DNA of 6,780 nucleotides. Origin: DATFAS01 sp035254305 (lineage in GTDB: Bacteria; Bacillota; Bacilli; Aneurinibacillales; RAOX-1). The DNA is taken from contig DATFAS010000207.1 of NCBI GenBank assembly GCA_035254305.1, positions 1-6,780 of the forward strand, read 5' to 3'. This document shows, piece by piece, positions 1 through 5,781 of this stretch (its first letter is position 1; each line of letters opens with the position of its first letter). The notes beneath the pieces are model-generated. The model did not search any database. It saw nothing but the letters and a program-made list of their open reading frames with translations, and was not told where the DNA came from. Position numbers and translations under genes: made by a program.

Positions 1-73
1 AACCTTTGCTATACTATCCCCAAAGCTCAGAGTAGGTAATATTAGTCTGAATATTGCAAAACAAATGATGCTA

Positions 74-102
74 TTTACTTACGAACACATATTCGCTATA
101 AT
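74..102 (+). promoter_or_regulatory. sigma-A promoter of the transposase-like gene
   Basis: A -35 element TTTACT (74-79, 4 of 6 to TTGACA) and a perfect -10 element TATAAT (97-102) are separated by 17 bases. The expected transcription start is about 108-111, giving a short leader of roughly 35 bases before the ATG at 145. Both the spacer and the start region are occupied by LexA-type palindromes, so the promoter looks built for repression. The promoter call is read directly from sequence; its activity is inferred. Confidence 0.75.
82..95. promoter_or_regulatory. LexA (DinR) SOS box 1, between -35 and -10
   Basis: CGAACACATATTCG matches the Bacillus SOS consensus CGAAC-N4-GTTYC/G at all but one or two positions: the right arm reads ATTCG where GTTCG or GTTYC is expected. 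It lies wholly in the 17-base promoter spacer, a typical place for LexA repression. It is the weaker of two boxes, whose centres are 28 bases apart. LexA binding is inferred from the motif. Confidence 0.6.
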
Positions 103-109
103 GAAATAT

Positions 110-123
110 AGAACATATGTTCC
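110..123. promoter_or_regulatory. LexA (DinR) SOS box 2, at the transcription start
   Basis: AGAACATATGTTCC contains the perfect 12-base palindrome GAACATATGTTC and matches the Bacillus LexA consensus CGAACRNRYGTTYC at every position except the first (A for C). It begins 8 bases after the -10 hexamer, so bound LexA would cover the start of transcription. With box 1 it gives a tandem operator on a single promoter, the arrangement expected of a tightly controlled SOS gene. Confidence 0.75.
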
Positions 124-128
124 TGTAT

Positions 129-136
129 AAAGGAGG
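129..136 (+). promoter_or_regulatory. Ribosome binding site of the transposase-like gene
   Basis: AAAGGAGG is a near-perfect Shine-Dalgarno sequence ending 8 bases before the ATG at 145. It fixes that start codon and shows that the gene has kept efficient translation signals, which a decaying element would not be expected to keep. Confidence 0.85.
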
Positions 137-144
137 TTAGCCTC

Positions 145-1020
145 ATGTGCAAAGAGCCCAGTATCGAGCAATTTCAAACCAAATTTGGTTCGGAAGAAGC
201 TTGCGTTGACTACCTTTTCCAGGTTAAATGGCCTAATGGCTTTATCTGCCCTCGGTGTACTCACCGGAATTTCTACCTAATTAATACACGCAGGCTTCCT
301 CTTTTTGAGTGTGCCCAATGCTGCCATCAAACCTCACTAACCGTCGGTACAGTCATGGAAGGTAGCCGTACCACATTAACGAAATGGTTATTGGCTCTGT
401 TCCTTGTTTCTCGTGTATCCTCTGGTATTAACGCTACTCAGCTTAGTACGATTATCCATGTGACATACAAGACTGCTTGGTTGATTCTTCATAAGATTCG
501 TCATGCCATGAGTGAAGCAGATGCTTCTATTAAGCTATCCGGTTTTGTACAGGTCAATGATGCCTATTACCGACCACTTCGTCGAACAAGCTACCCCATT
601 CCCCCAAAAGAACAACCTCTTCTCGTTGGAGCTTCCCTCAATGATCAGGGTGAGCCTTATTTTGTAAAAATGAAATGTATCCCTCGATTCGGTAAACAAA
701 TCAACTATAATTCTATTCTTAGATTAGAAACGGAGACCTTTAAGAGAACACAAATAGATCCTTCCTCTCCTCACGTGGAGTTTATTATTGGAAGAGGCAA
801 ATCGAATACATTCAAGAAATTATTTCCTATCTTCGCCAAAGCAAGAACCTGGATAAATAAAACTTTTCGCGGGTTAGGCCCTCTACATTTCAATGCCTAT
901 CTCGATGAATTTTGCTTCCGTTGGAATAGCCTCATAAAGAACAATGGCATTTTTGACCCTCTAATCCGTTTGTGTATGAATCGGAGGGCTATTTCCTATG
1001 TTTCCTTAACTCGTTATTAA
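145..1020 (+). CDS. IS1595-family transposase-like protein, probably catalytically inactive, SOS-controlled
   Basis: The 291-residue protein has the N-terminal layout of IS1595 (ISXO2-like) transposases. A zinc ribbon has cysteines at 35, 38, 56 and 59, followed by the family block around 68-85 (VGTVMEGSRTTLTKWLLAL) and a helix-turn-helix-like segment at about 92-121 (INATQLSTIIHVTYKTAW, HKIRHAM). The C-terminal family signature is also clear at 240-261 (TFRGLG, AYLDEFCFRWN). The catalytic domain between them is degraded: the usual VEVDET reads VQVNDAYY at 135-142, putting Asn138 at the first catalytic Asp. No TDG motif is visible (nearest match IGRGKS, 214-219), and the segment that normally carries the H and N-x-x-E motifs is largely missing before 230. 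Despite this the frame is open and the promoter and ribosome site are strong. No terminal inverted repeats were found. I infer a domesticated zinc-binding DNA-binding protein under LexA control; an immobile transposase remnant is the alternative. It stands alone, convergent with odhB. Confidence 0.85.
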   Translation: MCKEPSIEQFQTKFGSEEACVDYLFQVKWPNGFICPRCTHRNFYLINTRRLPLFECAQCCHQTSLTVGTVMEGSRTTLTKWLLALFLVSRVSSGINATQLSTIIHVTYKTAWLILHKIRHAMSEADASIKLSGFVQVNDAYYRPLRRTSYPIPPKEQPLLVGASLNDQGEPYFVKMKCIPRFGKQINYNSILRLETETFKRTQIDPSSPHVEFIIGRGKSNTFKKLFPIFAKARTWINKTFRGLGPLHFNAYLDEFCFRWNSLIKNNGIFDPLIRLCMNRRAISYVSLTRY

Positions 1021-1127
1021 AGAATACGTGTTATTTTTTCTTTTTAGTAACGTTAGAAACAAGATCACCTTATTCTGAGTCAAAGGGATAACACATCAAA
1101 GCTACCAAAAAATGCTAAGGTCCCCCC

Positions 1128-1167
1128 AAATAGAAAAGCGTGAATCTATAAAATCTCTAATTCACGC
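1128..1167 (-). terminator. Likely intrinsic terminator of the odhA-odhB operon
   Basis: On the minus strand an 8-base perfect inverted repeat (GCGTGAAT at 1138-1145 with ATTCACGC at 1160-1167) encloses a 14-base loop. It is followed by a U-rich tract read from 1137 down to 1128 (TTTTCTATTT). It lies about 100 bases past the odhB stop and has no T-run on the plus-strand side, so it fits odhAB and not the convergent gene. The large loop and interrupted T tract make it less than ideal. No clear terminator was seen for the plus-strand gene ending at 1020, although a T-rich stretch occurs at 1032-1046. Confidence 0.6.
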
Positions 1168-1265
1168 CACCTCAAATACGGGTCATCATCTATATACACA
1201 AGAACTTCATGAATATCCGGCTAAAATAAATTTGGTTCACGCATAATCGGAAATTGATCTAACCT
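1146..1265 (-). other. In-frame extension after the odhB stop, interrupted by TAG; possible coding remnant
   Basis: Continuing the odhB frame past its TAG stop gives RLDQFPIMREPNLF, a TAG at 1223-1221, then 24 open codons (beginning PDIHEVLVYIDDDPYLRWREL) and a third TAG at 1148-1146, inside the loop of the putative terminator. The second stretch reads like protein, with mixed charged and aromatic residues. However, it is short, has no good start codon or ribosome site, and I do not recognise it. It may be a remnant of a longer downstream gene or E2 tail, or simply chance in an untranslated 3' region. Confidence 0.15.
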
Positions 1266-2480
1266 CTAACCTTCTATCAATAATACTTCTGGATCCTCTA
1301 ACAATTCTTTAACTTTCACTAGGAAACCAACTGCCTCTTTGCCATCAATTATTCGGTGATCATAGGAGAGTGCAATATACATCATCGGCCTATTCTCCAT
1401 CTTCTCCTCATCGATAGCAACTGGTCTCCATTGGATTTTATGCATCCCTAGAATTCCGACTTGAGGAGCATTTAGAATTGGAGTGGACATTAGAGAACCA
1501 AATGTTCCTCCATTTGTGATAGTGAAGGTTCCTCCTTGCAAGTCACTTAAGCGTAATTGGTTGTGCCTCGCTTTATTTGCCAGGTTCACAATCTCCTGCT
1601 CTAATTCAGCAAAGTTAAGACGATCCGCATTCCGTACCACGGGAACAACAAGCCCCTCCTCTGCAGCAACTGCAATGCCTATATCATAGTATTTTTTGAT
1701 AAGAAACTCCTTCTCATTAATTTCTGCATTTACCATGGGATATTGTTTCAAAGCACGAACGACTGCCTTTGTAAAGAATGACATAAATCCAAGCTTAACG
1801 TCATGCTGTTTGAGGAAAGCTTCCCCCCTTCGTTTCCGTAGTGATAGAATCTCACTCATATCCACTTCATTAAACGTTGTTAGCATTGCTGCATTGTGCT
1901 GAGCTTCTACTAAACGGTTGGCAATCGTTTGGCGTCGTTTGGACATGGGCACACGATCAACTAGTTTGTCAAATGATTTCACAGGATGTTCTAGATGTGT
2001 TTCTGGGTGTGTCTTCTCTATTTCTGGCTTTTGTACCTCAGTTGCCATTACCATAACATCCTTTGCATTTACCCTCCCTAGTGGGTCAGCACTTCTCACC
2101 TGTGAAAGAGGAATATTCAAATCACGGGCGATTCTACGTGCGGCTGGTGAGGCTATAACAGTAGGATTACCTGCTGCTTGAACGAATGTACGTGCCTCTT
2201 TCTGTGTAACGGGAGTGGGTTCTTTTTCTTCCGATTTTTCCACCTCTTGTCCTTCTTGAAGAAGGGCGATAACCTGACCTACTTGGACTGTACCTACTAG
2301 GCAAAGAATCTTATGGATTACTCCATCATGTTCTGCACTGATCTCCATATTCACCTTGTCCGTTTCTAGTTCAACCAACACTTCACCTTGTTTTACAGGT
2401 TCACCTTCTGATTTTGCCCAACGAACAATTGTCGCTTCTGTAATGGATTCAGCCAACTCAGGTACTCGAATTTCAATCAT
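1266..2480 (-). CDS. odhB: Dihydrolipoyllysine-residue succinyltransferase, E2 of 2-oxoglutarate dehydrogenase
   Basis: This is the core subunit of the cytoplasmic 2-oxoglutarate dehydrogenase complex. It takes the succinyl group from E1 on a lipoyl arm and passes it to CoA in the TCA cycle. In its 404 residues I see one lipoyl domain (about 1-77) with the lipoylated lysine K42 in ETDKVNMEIS. A charged linker follows, then a peripheral subunit-binding domain (about 108-143, SPAARRIARDLNI and GRVNAKDV), a second linker, and the acyltransferase domain (about 175-404). The catalytic motif SYDHRIIDG places His375 and Asp379, both present. Length is close to the roughly 417 residues of Bacillus OdhB, and a single lipoyl domain is usual for OGDH E2. 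The SYDHRIIDG region and the odhA neighbour favour succinyl over acetyl transfer. It is the second gene of the operon, 13 bases after odhA; its ribosome site occupies most of that gap. E3 (lipoamide dehydrogenase) is not in the window, as is usual in Bacillus. The gene appears intact. Confidence 0.96.
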   Translation of the reverse strand: MIEIRVPELAESITEATIVRWAKSEGEPVKQGEVLVELETDKVNMEISAEHDGVIHKILCLVGTVQVGQVIALLQEGQEVEKSEEKEPTPVTQKEARTFVQAAGNPTVIASPAARRIARDLNIPLSQVRSADPLGRVNAKDVMVMATEVQKPEIEKTHPETHLEHPVKSFDKLVDRVPMSKRRQTIANRLVEAQHNAAMLTTFNEVDMSEILSLRKRRGEAFLKQHDVKLGFMSFFTKAVVRALKQYPMVNAEINEKEFLIKKYYDIGIAVAAEEGLVVPVVRNADRLNFAELEQEIVNLANKARHNQLRLSDLQGGTFTITNGGTFGSLMSTPILNAPQVGILGMHKIQWRPVAIDEEKMENRPMMYIALSYDHRIIDGKEAVGFLVKVKELLEDPEVLLIEG

Positions 2481-2486
2481 CGTGTT

Positions 2487-2493
2487 CTCCCCC
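2487..2493 (-). promoter_or_regulatory. Ribosome binding site of odhB
   Basis: Read on the minus strand, GGGGGAG ends 6 bases before the odhB ATG (2480-2478) and starts immediately after the odhA stop codon (2496-2494). This supports the odhB start and tight translation of the two genes from one mRNA. Confidence 0.7.
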
Positions 2494-5274
2494 TTATGCT
2501 TTTATTCCTAAGGCTTCTCTTATAATGCGGTGTTGCTCGCGTTTATGAGCATCTGGTGAACCCTCAGCAGGACTTGAACGGTCCGGGCGGCCAATATAGC
2601 TAGTCGGGATAGAGGTTAATTCTCTCATTCTAGGCTCTATATATGTCCAGGCTCCCATATTTCGTGGTTCTTCTTGCACCCAGTAAATCTCTTTAATCAT
2701 GCCCCATTTGTCTAGTAAGTTTCGAATCTCTCTTTCAGGGAAAGGATATAATTGCTCGACCCGTACAACATGAACCTGCTTATCCTTCTCCCATTCTGCC
2801 TCTAGTTCAATGGCTATTTTTCCAGAACAAAGTATCATCCTGGTTGCCTCTTGAATTGGGGCTACCTTCTCTAAGATGGGTTTAAACCTTCCTTCTGCTA
2901 TTTCTTCCACATCAGATATTGCTTGAGGATGTCGAAGCAAGCCCTTAGGTGTAAGGATAATTAATGGGCGACGCTTATCTGTACCAACCAAACTCGCCTG
3001 GTTGCGAAGTAGATGGTAATACTGTGCAGCACTTGTTGGATTGGCAATCATCATGTTATCGTCTGCTGCTAATTGTAGAAATCGTTCTGGGCGAGCACTG
3101 GAATGCTCTGGCCCCTGCCCTTCATGGCCATGTGGTAATAGTAGAATCAAATTCGAATTTTGACCCCATTTTGATCGACCAGCAACCAAAAATGTATCAA
3201 TAATGACTTGAGCAGCGTTAACAAAATCTCCAAATTGAGCTTCCCAGAGTACTAAGGTATCCTTTGCCAATACATCATACCCATATTCAAACCCCAAGAC
3301 AGCTGCCTCTGATAAGGCGCTATTATGAATAGCAAAAGATGCTCTTGCCCCAGAAATATGATGAAGTGGAATAAATGGTTTTCCAGTCTGCTGATCATGC
3401 AAAACTAGATGACGGTGTGCAAACGTTCCTCTTTCTGAATCCTGGCCTGTCAGCCGAATTGGCGTTCCATCCCTCAGTATGGTAGCAAAAGCCAACCCTT
3501 CAGCCATAGCCCAATCCACCTTGCCATTCTCGAAAGCTTCCATCCTTCGTTGGAGAATCTTACCCAATTTAGGGTAAATCCCAAAATTCGTTGGCCACTG
3601 CTGAAGCTCTTTATTCAATTGTTGAAGATGCACCACTGTCTCCGATGCGCTAGGTTGAAAATGACTATTTACAGGCCCCCTCTCTGACAAACCAAGTTTC
3701 CTCTCTATGGATTCTTCTTTCCTCATTTGCTCATATCCAGCTTTGAAATTTGATTGAATCTCTTCTTTATAACGCTTGTCTAAGTCTTCAGTCATCAATC
3801 CCTCTTTTTGAAGGTGCTCTATATAACGAGCTCGAACCCCGGGATGGTTGTTAATTTTATCGTATAATAAGGGCTGGGTTGTCATAGGGTCATCCATCTC
3901 GTTGTGACCATAGCGTCTGAATCCGATTACCTCAATAAGAAAATCCTTCTTAAATGTTTTACGATATTCATAGGCCAGCTTCATTGCTTGAAGGCATGCT
4001 TCAGGTTCATCAGCATTGACGTGAACAATCGGAATTTGAAAGCCTTTTGCTAAATCACTAGAATAAGTTGTGGATCTGGAATCTTCACAATCGGTTGTAA
4101 ATCCAACTTGATTATTCGCAATAATGTGGATAGTTCCTCCCGTACCGTATCCTTTTAGCTGGCTTAGATTAAGTGTTTCTGCAACAATCCCTTCCCCTGG
4201 AAAAGCAGCATCCCCATGGATCGAGATGGAAAATGCTGTAGAAGCATCCTGAATAGGTATCCCCGAAGAACCTCGATCCTCTTGTACAGCTCGTGTATAG
4301 CCTTGTATAACTGAACCGACAAACTCTAAATGACTCGGATTGTTGGCAAGAACAAGGCGAACATCCCCATATTCTTTTTCCGCTCCTAGATGATATTTAA
4401 CATCCCCTGTCCATCCATCGTTGATCTCTAGAGAAGTCTCTGTCGGAACATGCTCGGAGTTGGGATGATGATAAAATTCGGAGAAGATCTGTTGATAAGG
4501 CTTTTTCAAGACATGTGCCAAAACATTAAGGCGACCACGGTGCGCCATTCCTATCAGAATTGCTCGAACACCGTCTTGTGATCCCATACCAATGGCTTCA
4601 TCCAACATCGGAATAAGCATCTCTAATCCCTCAATCGAAAAGCGTTTCTGGCCAGCAAAGGTTTTATGCAGAAAATGCTCAAATTCCTCAACAACAGTTA
4701 ACTTCTTCAACATAAGTAGTCGCTGCTCATCACTGAATTTCCCCTTAACCGTTACCTCTACTTTTTGGTCTAACCATTCTCGTTCCTGCGAATTGTGAAT
4801 ATGCGTAAACTGATAGGAAATAGCTCCCATATACACTTCCCGTAAGTAACGGATAACTTCCAATCCTGTTTTTAGATGACGCGGTGCTTGTGGCCAAACA
4901 ATGACGGCTGGAATATTCTTTAAATCTTCCTCTGTTAAACCGAGGCTTGTAAGCATTAGGTATTCTGTATTTATAGTAGATTCCTGAAGGGAGTTAACTT
5001 TTGCCTGAAGATGACCATATCTGCGAATATGTTCAACGAATCTTGCTGCAAGAACTACCTTATTCATGAATTCAGAGCTTGCTTGAACGATTTGTGGCAT
5101 ATCTCTACTAATCTCATATAAAGGGGGTTTCCCCCATTGAATAAACAACTCTCTAAGCTCATTTTCTACGGAATTTGGATCTTGTAGAAAATGTTCATAC
5201 TGATCATGAATATACCCAAGGTTAGGGCCGTCTAGACCCTGCCAGCATTCCTTCATCAATTGATTTGGTTTCAT
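2494..5274 (-). CDS. odhA: 2-oxoglutarate dehydrogenase E1 component, thiamine-diphosphate dependent
   Basis: The 926-residue protein decarboxylates 2-oxoglutarate and reductively succinylates the lipoyl arm of OdhB. Its length is close to Bacillus OdhA (about 940). The N-terminal 20-45 segment (YIHDQYEHFLQDP) is the short helical element typical of OGDH E1. The first catalytic domain carries GMAHRGRLN (His245), KYHLG (His295) and NNPSHLE (311-317). It also carries the thiamine-diphosphate/metal site, GDAAFPGEG (354-362) with NNQVGFTT (387-394), and GHNEMDDP (456-463). The transketolase-like pyrimidine-binding domain shows GQDSERGTFAHRH (610-622), EAQFGDFVN (678-686) and LPHGHEGQGPEHSSARPER (713-731). 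The C-terminal domain ends with QEEPRNMGAW (867-876) and the usual RPDRSSPAEGSPDAHKREQ tail. All key motifs are present and the frame is unbroken. It is the first gene of odhAB; the terminator upstream at about 5370 indicates an independent promoter in 5275-5364, where a Fur-type box lies. Confidence 0.97.
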   Translation of the reverse strand: MKPNQLMKECWQGLDGPNLGYIHDQYEHFLQDPNSVENELRELFIQWGKPPLYEISRDMPQIVQASSEFMNKVVLAARFVEHIRRYGHLQAKVNSLQESTINTEYLMLTSLGLTEEDLKNIPAVIVWPQAPRHLKTGLEVIRYLREVYMGAISYQFTHIHNSQEREWLDQKVEVTVKGKFSDEQRLLMLKKLTVVEEFEHFLHKTFAGQKRFSIEGLEMLIPMLDEAIGMGSQDGVRAILIGMAHRGRLNVLAHVLKKPYQQIFSEFYHHPNSEHVPTETSLEINDGWTGDVKYHLGAEKEYGDVRLVLANNPSHLEFVGSVIQGYTRAVQEDRGSSGIPIQDASTAFSISIHGDAAFPGEGIVAETLNLSQLKGYGTGGTIHIIANNQVGFTTDCEDSRSTTYSSDLAKGFQIPIVHVNADEPEACLQAMKLAYEYRKTFKKDFLIEVIGFRRYGHNEMDDPMTTQPLLYDKINNHPGVRARYIEHLQKEGLMTEDLDKRYKEEIQSNFKAGYEQMRKEESIERKLGLSERGPVNSHFQPSASETVVHLQQLNKELQQWPTNFGIYPKLGKILQRRMEAFENGKVDWAMAEGLAFATILRDGTPIRLTGQDSERGTFAHRHLVLHDQQTGKPFIPLHHISGARASFAIHNSALSEAAVLGFEYGYDVLAKDTLVLWEAQFGDFVNAAQVIIDTFLVAGRSKWGQNSNLILLLPHGHEGQGPEHSSARPERFLQLAADDNMMIANPTSAAQYYHLLRNQASLVGTDKRRPLIILTPKGLLRHPQAISDVEEIAEGRFKPILEKVAPIQEATRMILCSGKIAIELEAEWEKDKQVHVVRVEQLYPFPEREIRNLLDKWGMIKEIYWVQEEPRNMGAWTYIEPRMRELTSIPTSYIGRPDRSSPAEGSPDAHKREQHRIIREALGIKA

Positions 5275-5280
5275 ATTACT

Positions 5281-5287
5281 TCCTCCC
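5281..5287 (-). promoter_or_regulatory. Ribosome binding site of odhA
   Basis: On the minus strand GGGAGGA ends 6 bases before the odhA ATG at 5274-5272. This supports the chosen start, whose first residues MKPNQLMKECWQGLDGPN are followed directly by the conserved N-terminal helix. Confidence 0.75.
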
Positions 5288-5316
5288 TACTTTTGAGCCA
5301 TGTACATGATCGATTG

Positions 5317-5344
5317 ATTTCATGATAATAAATATCACTCTCAA
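5317..5344 (-). promoter_or_regulatory. Tentative odhA promoter
   Basis: On the minus strand TTGAGA (5344-5339) is a good -35 match, and TGAAAT (5322-5317) 16 bases downstream is a weak -10 (4 of 6). The Fur-type palindrome fills the spacer exactly. Other -10-like words in the region (TATTAT at 5330-5325) lack a partner at the proper distance. A promoter must exist here because the upstream operon ends in a strong terminator, but its precise position is uncertain. Confidence 0.3.
5323..5337. promoter_or_regulatory. Fur-type operator upstream of odhA
   Basis: TGATAATAAATATCA matches the Bacillus 7-1-7 Fur box TGATAATNATTATCA at 13 of 14 fixed positions. It fits Fur better than the related PerR (TTATAATNATTATAA) or Zur (TCGTAATNATTACGA) boxes. 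It lies 49-63 bases before the odhA start codon and overlaps the tentative promoter. The region is AT-rich, so a chance match is possible, and binding is inferred. Confidence 0.5.
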
Positions 5345-5350
5345 TTAAAA

Positions 5351-5362
5351 TGATTTAAATCA
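5351..5362. repeat. 12-base perfect palindrome between arsR terminator and odhA
   Basis: TGATTTAAATCA is a perfect inverted repeat just after the T tract of the arsR terminator and upstream of the tentative odhA promoter. It could be the binding site of a dimeric regulator acting on odhA, but it matches no operator I can name and AT-rich palindromes arise easily by chance. Confidence 0.3.
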
Positions 5363-5364
5363 AG

Positions 5365-5389
5365 AAAAAACCTGACGAATTTCGTCAGG
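5365..5389 (-). terminator. Intrinsic terminator of the sulP-arsR operon
   Basis: On the minus strand an 8-base perfect stem (CCTGACGA with TCGTCAGG, 5389-5371) has a 3-base loop. It is preceded by an A run and followed by six T residues (5370-5365). The flanking A and T runs could extend the stem to 12 pairs. It begins 2 bases after the arsR stop codon. On the plus strand only four T follow, so it is chiefly a minus-strand terminator. It separates the transporter/regulator operon from odhAB. Confidence 0.92.
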
Positions 5390-5391
5390 TT

Positions 5392-5724
5392 TTATGCTGT
5401 ATCATCATTAAATTTATCCAACATGGAAATCGCATCAATCAGATGGTTGTTAAAAATTTGCCGTGCAATCGAAAGCAGCTCTGTAATCATAGGATCTCGT
5501 AGAGAATAAACAACCCGGTTGCCATCCTTCTTTCCGTTTACGATATTTTTAGACCTAAGGATACTTAACTGCTGCGATACGGCTGATCCTTCTGTACCAA
5601 TAATTACCTGCAGCTCGTTTACATTTTTGTCCCCTTCCGCTAACAATTCCAAAATTCGAATTCGTAATGGATGGGAGAGTGCCTTGAAAAAGTCGGCCTT
5701 AAATCGCTGTAGTTCTAAATTCAT
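5392..5724 (-). CDS. ArsR/SmtB-family winged-helix repressor without cysteines
   Basis: A 110-residue cytoplasmic DNA-binding protein of the ArsR family. The conserved start of the fold is FKALSHPLRIRILELLAEGDKNVNEL (13-38). The recognition helix is GSAVSQQLSILRSKNIV (46-62), and the beta-wing is GKKDGNRVVYSL (64-75). A C-terminal helical dimerisation segment (about 77-104) follows. The usual metal-binding motif of ArsR (ELCVCD at the third helix) reads NELQVIIG here, and the protein has no cysteine at all, so thiol-based metal, arsenite or persulfide sensing is unlikely. An ATG 39 bases upstream (5763) would give 123 residues, but its purine-rich stretch touches the ATG. The ATG at 5724 has GGAGGG at proper spacing and matches the family N-terminus, so I chose it. 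It follows the sulP gene by 57 bases with no terminator between them, so it is probably co-transcribed and may repress that operon. Ligand unknown. Confidence 0.88.
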   Translation of the reverse strand: MNLELQRFKADFFKALSHPLRIRILELLAEGDKNVNELQVIIGTEGSAVSQQLSILRSKNIVNGKKDGNRVVYSLRDPMITELLSIARQIFNNHLIDAISMLDKFNDDTA

Positions 5725-5729
5725 GTAAT

Positions 5730-5735
5730 CCCTCC
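5730..5735 (-). promoter_or_regulatory. Ribosome binding site deciding the arsR-type gene start
   Basis: On the minus strand GGAGGG ends 5 bases before the ATG at 5724-5722. The alternative upstream ATG (5763) has AGAGGG immediately adjacent with no spacing, so the downstream start is preferred. Confidence 0.7.
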
Positions 5736-5781
5736 ACTTGTAACTTCCCCTATTAACATTCATCCCTCTAAAAACGACTCA

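Noticed and set aside
79..264. Minus-strand open frame of 61 codons overlapping the promoter and start of the transposase-like gene.
   Set aside because: It has no ribosome site or family resemblance, and it overlaps a well-supported gene and its promoter.
1025..1052. Possible terminator for the plus-strand gene: ACGTGTTA and TAACGT flanking a T-rich loop.
   Set aside because: The stem is short with a bulge, the T-run is in the loop instead of after the stem, and no T tract follows.
25..1080. Possible terminal inverted repeats of an insertion sequence: GCTCAGAGTA (25-34) against TATTCTGAGT (1071-1080), 8 of 10 complementary.
   Set aside because: The match is short and imperfect, is not a recognisable IS1595 end, and has no obvious target-site duplication beside it. 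The promoter and LexA boxes would lie inside, but the evidence is too weak to call a mobile element.
1483..2181. Several plus-strand open frames of 68-87 codons antisense to odhB.
   Set aside because: They are shadows of the odhB coding frame, without ribosome sites or recognisable domains.
2422..2435. LexA-like word CGAACAATTGTCGC inside odhB.
   Set aside because: Only the left half matches the SOS consensus and it sits in the coding region far from any promoter; a chance match.
5299..5308. Palindrome CATGTACATG in the odhA leader.
   Set aside because: It is a 10-base self-complementary word with no known operator match, and is easily expected by chance.
5307..5322. Possible CcpA cre site, TGAAATCAATCGATCA on the minus strand upstream of odhA.
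   Set aside because: Only the first arm resembles cre; the central CG is displaced and the second arm does not match, so several key positions are wrong.
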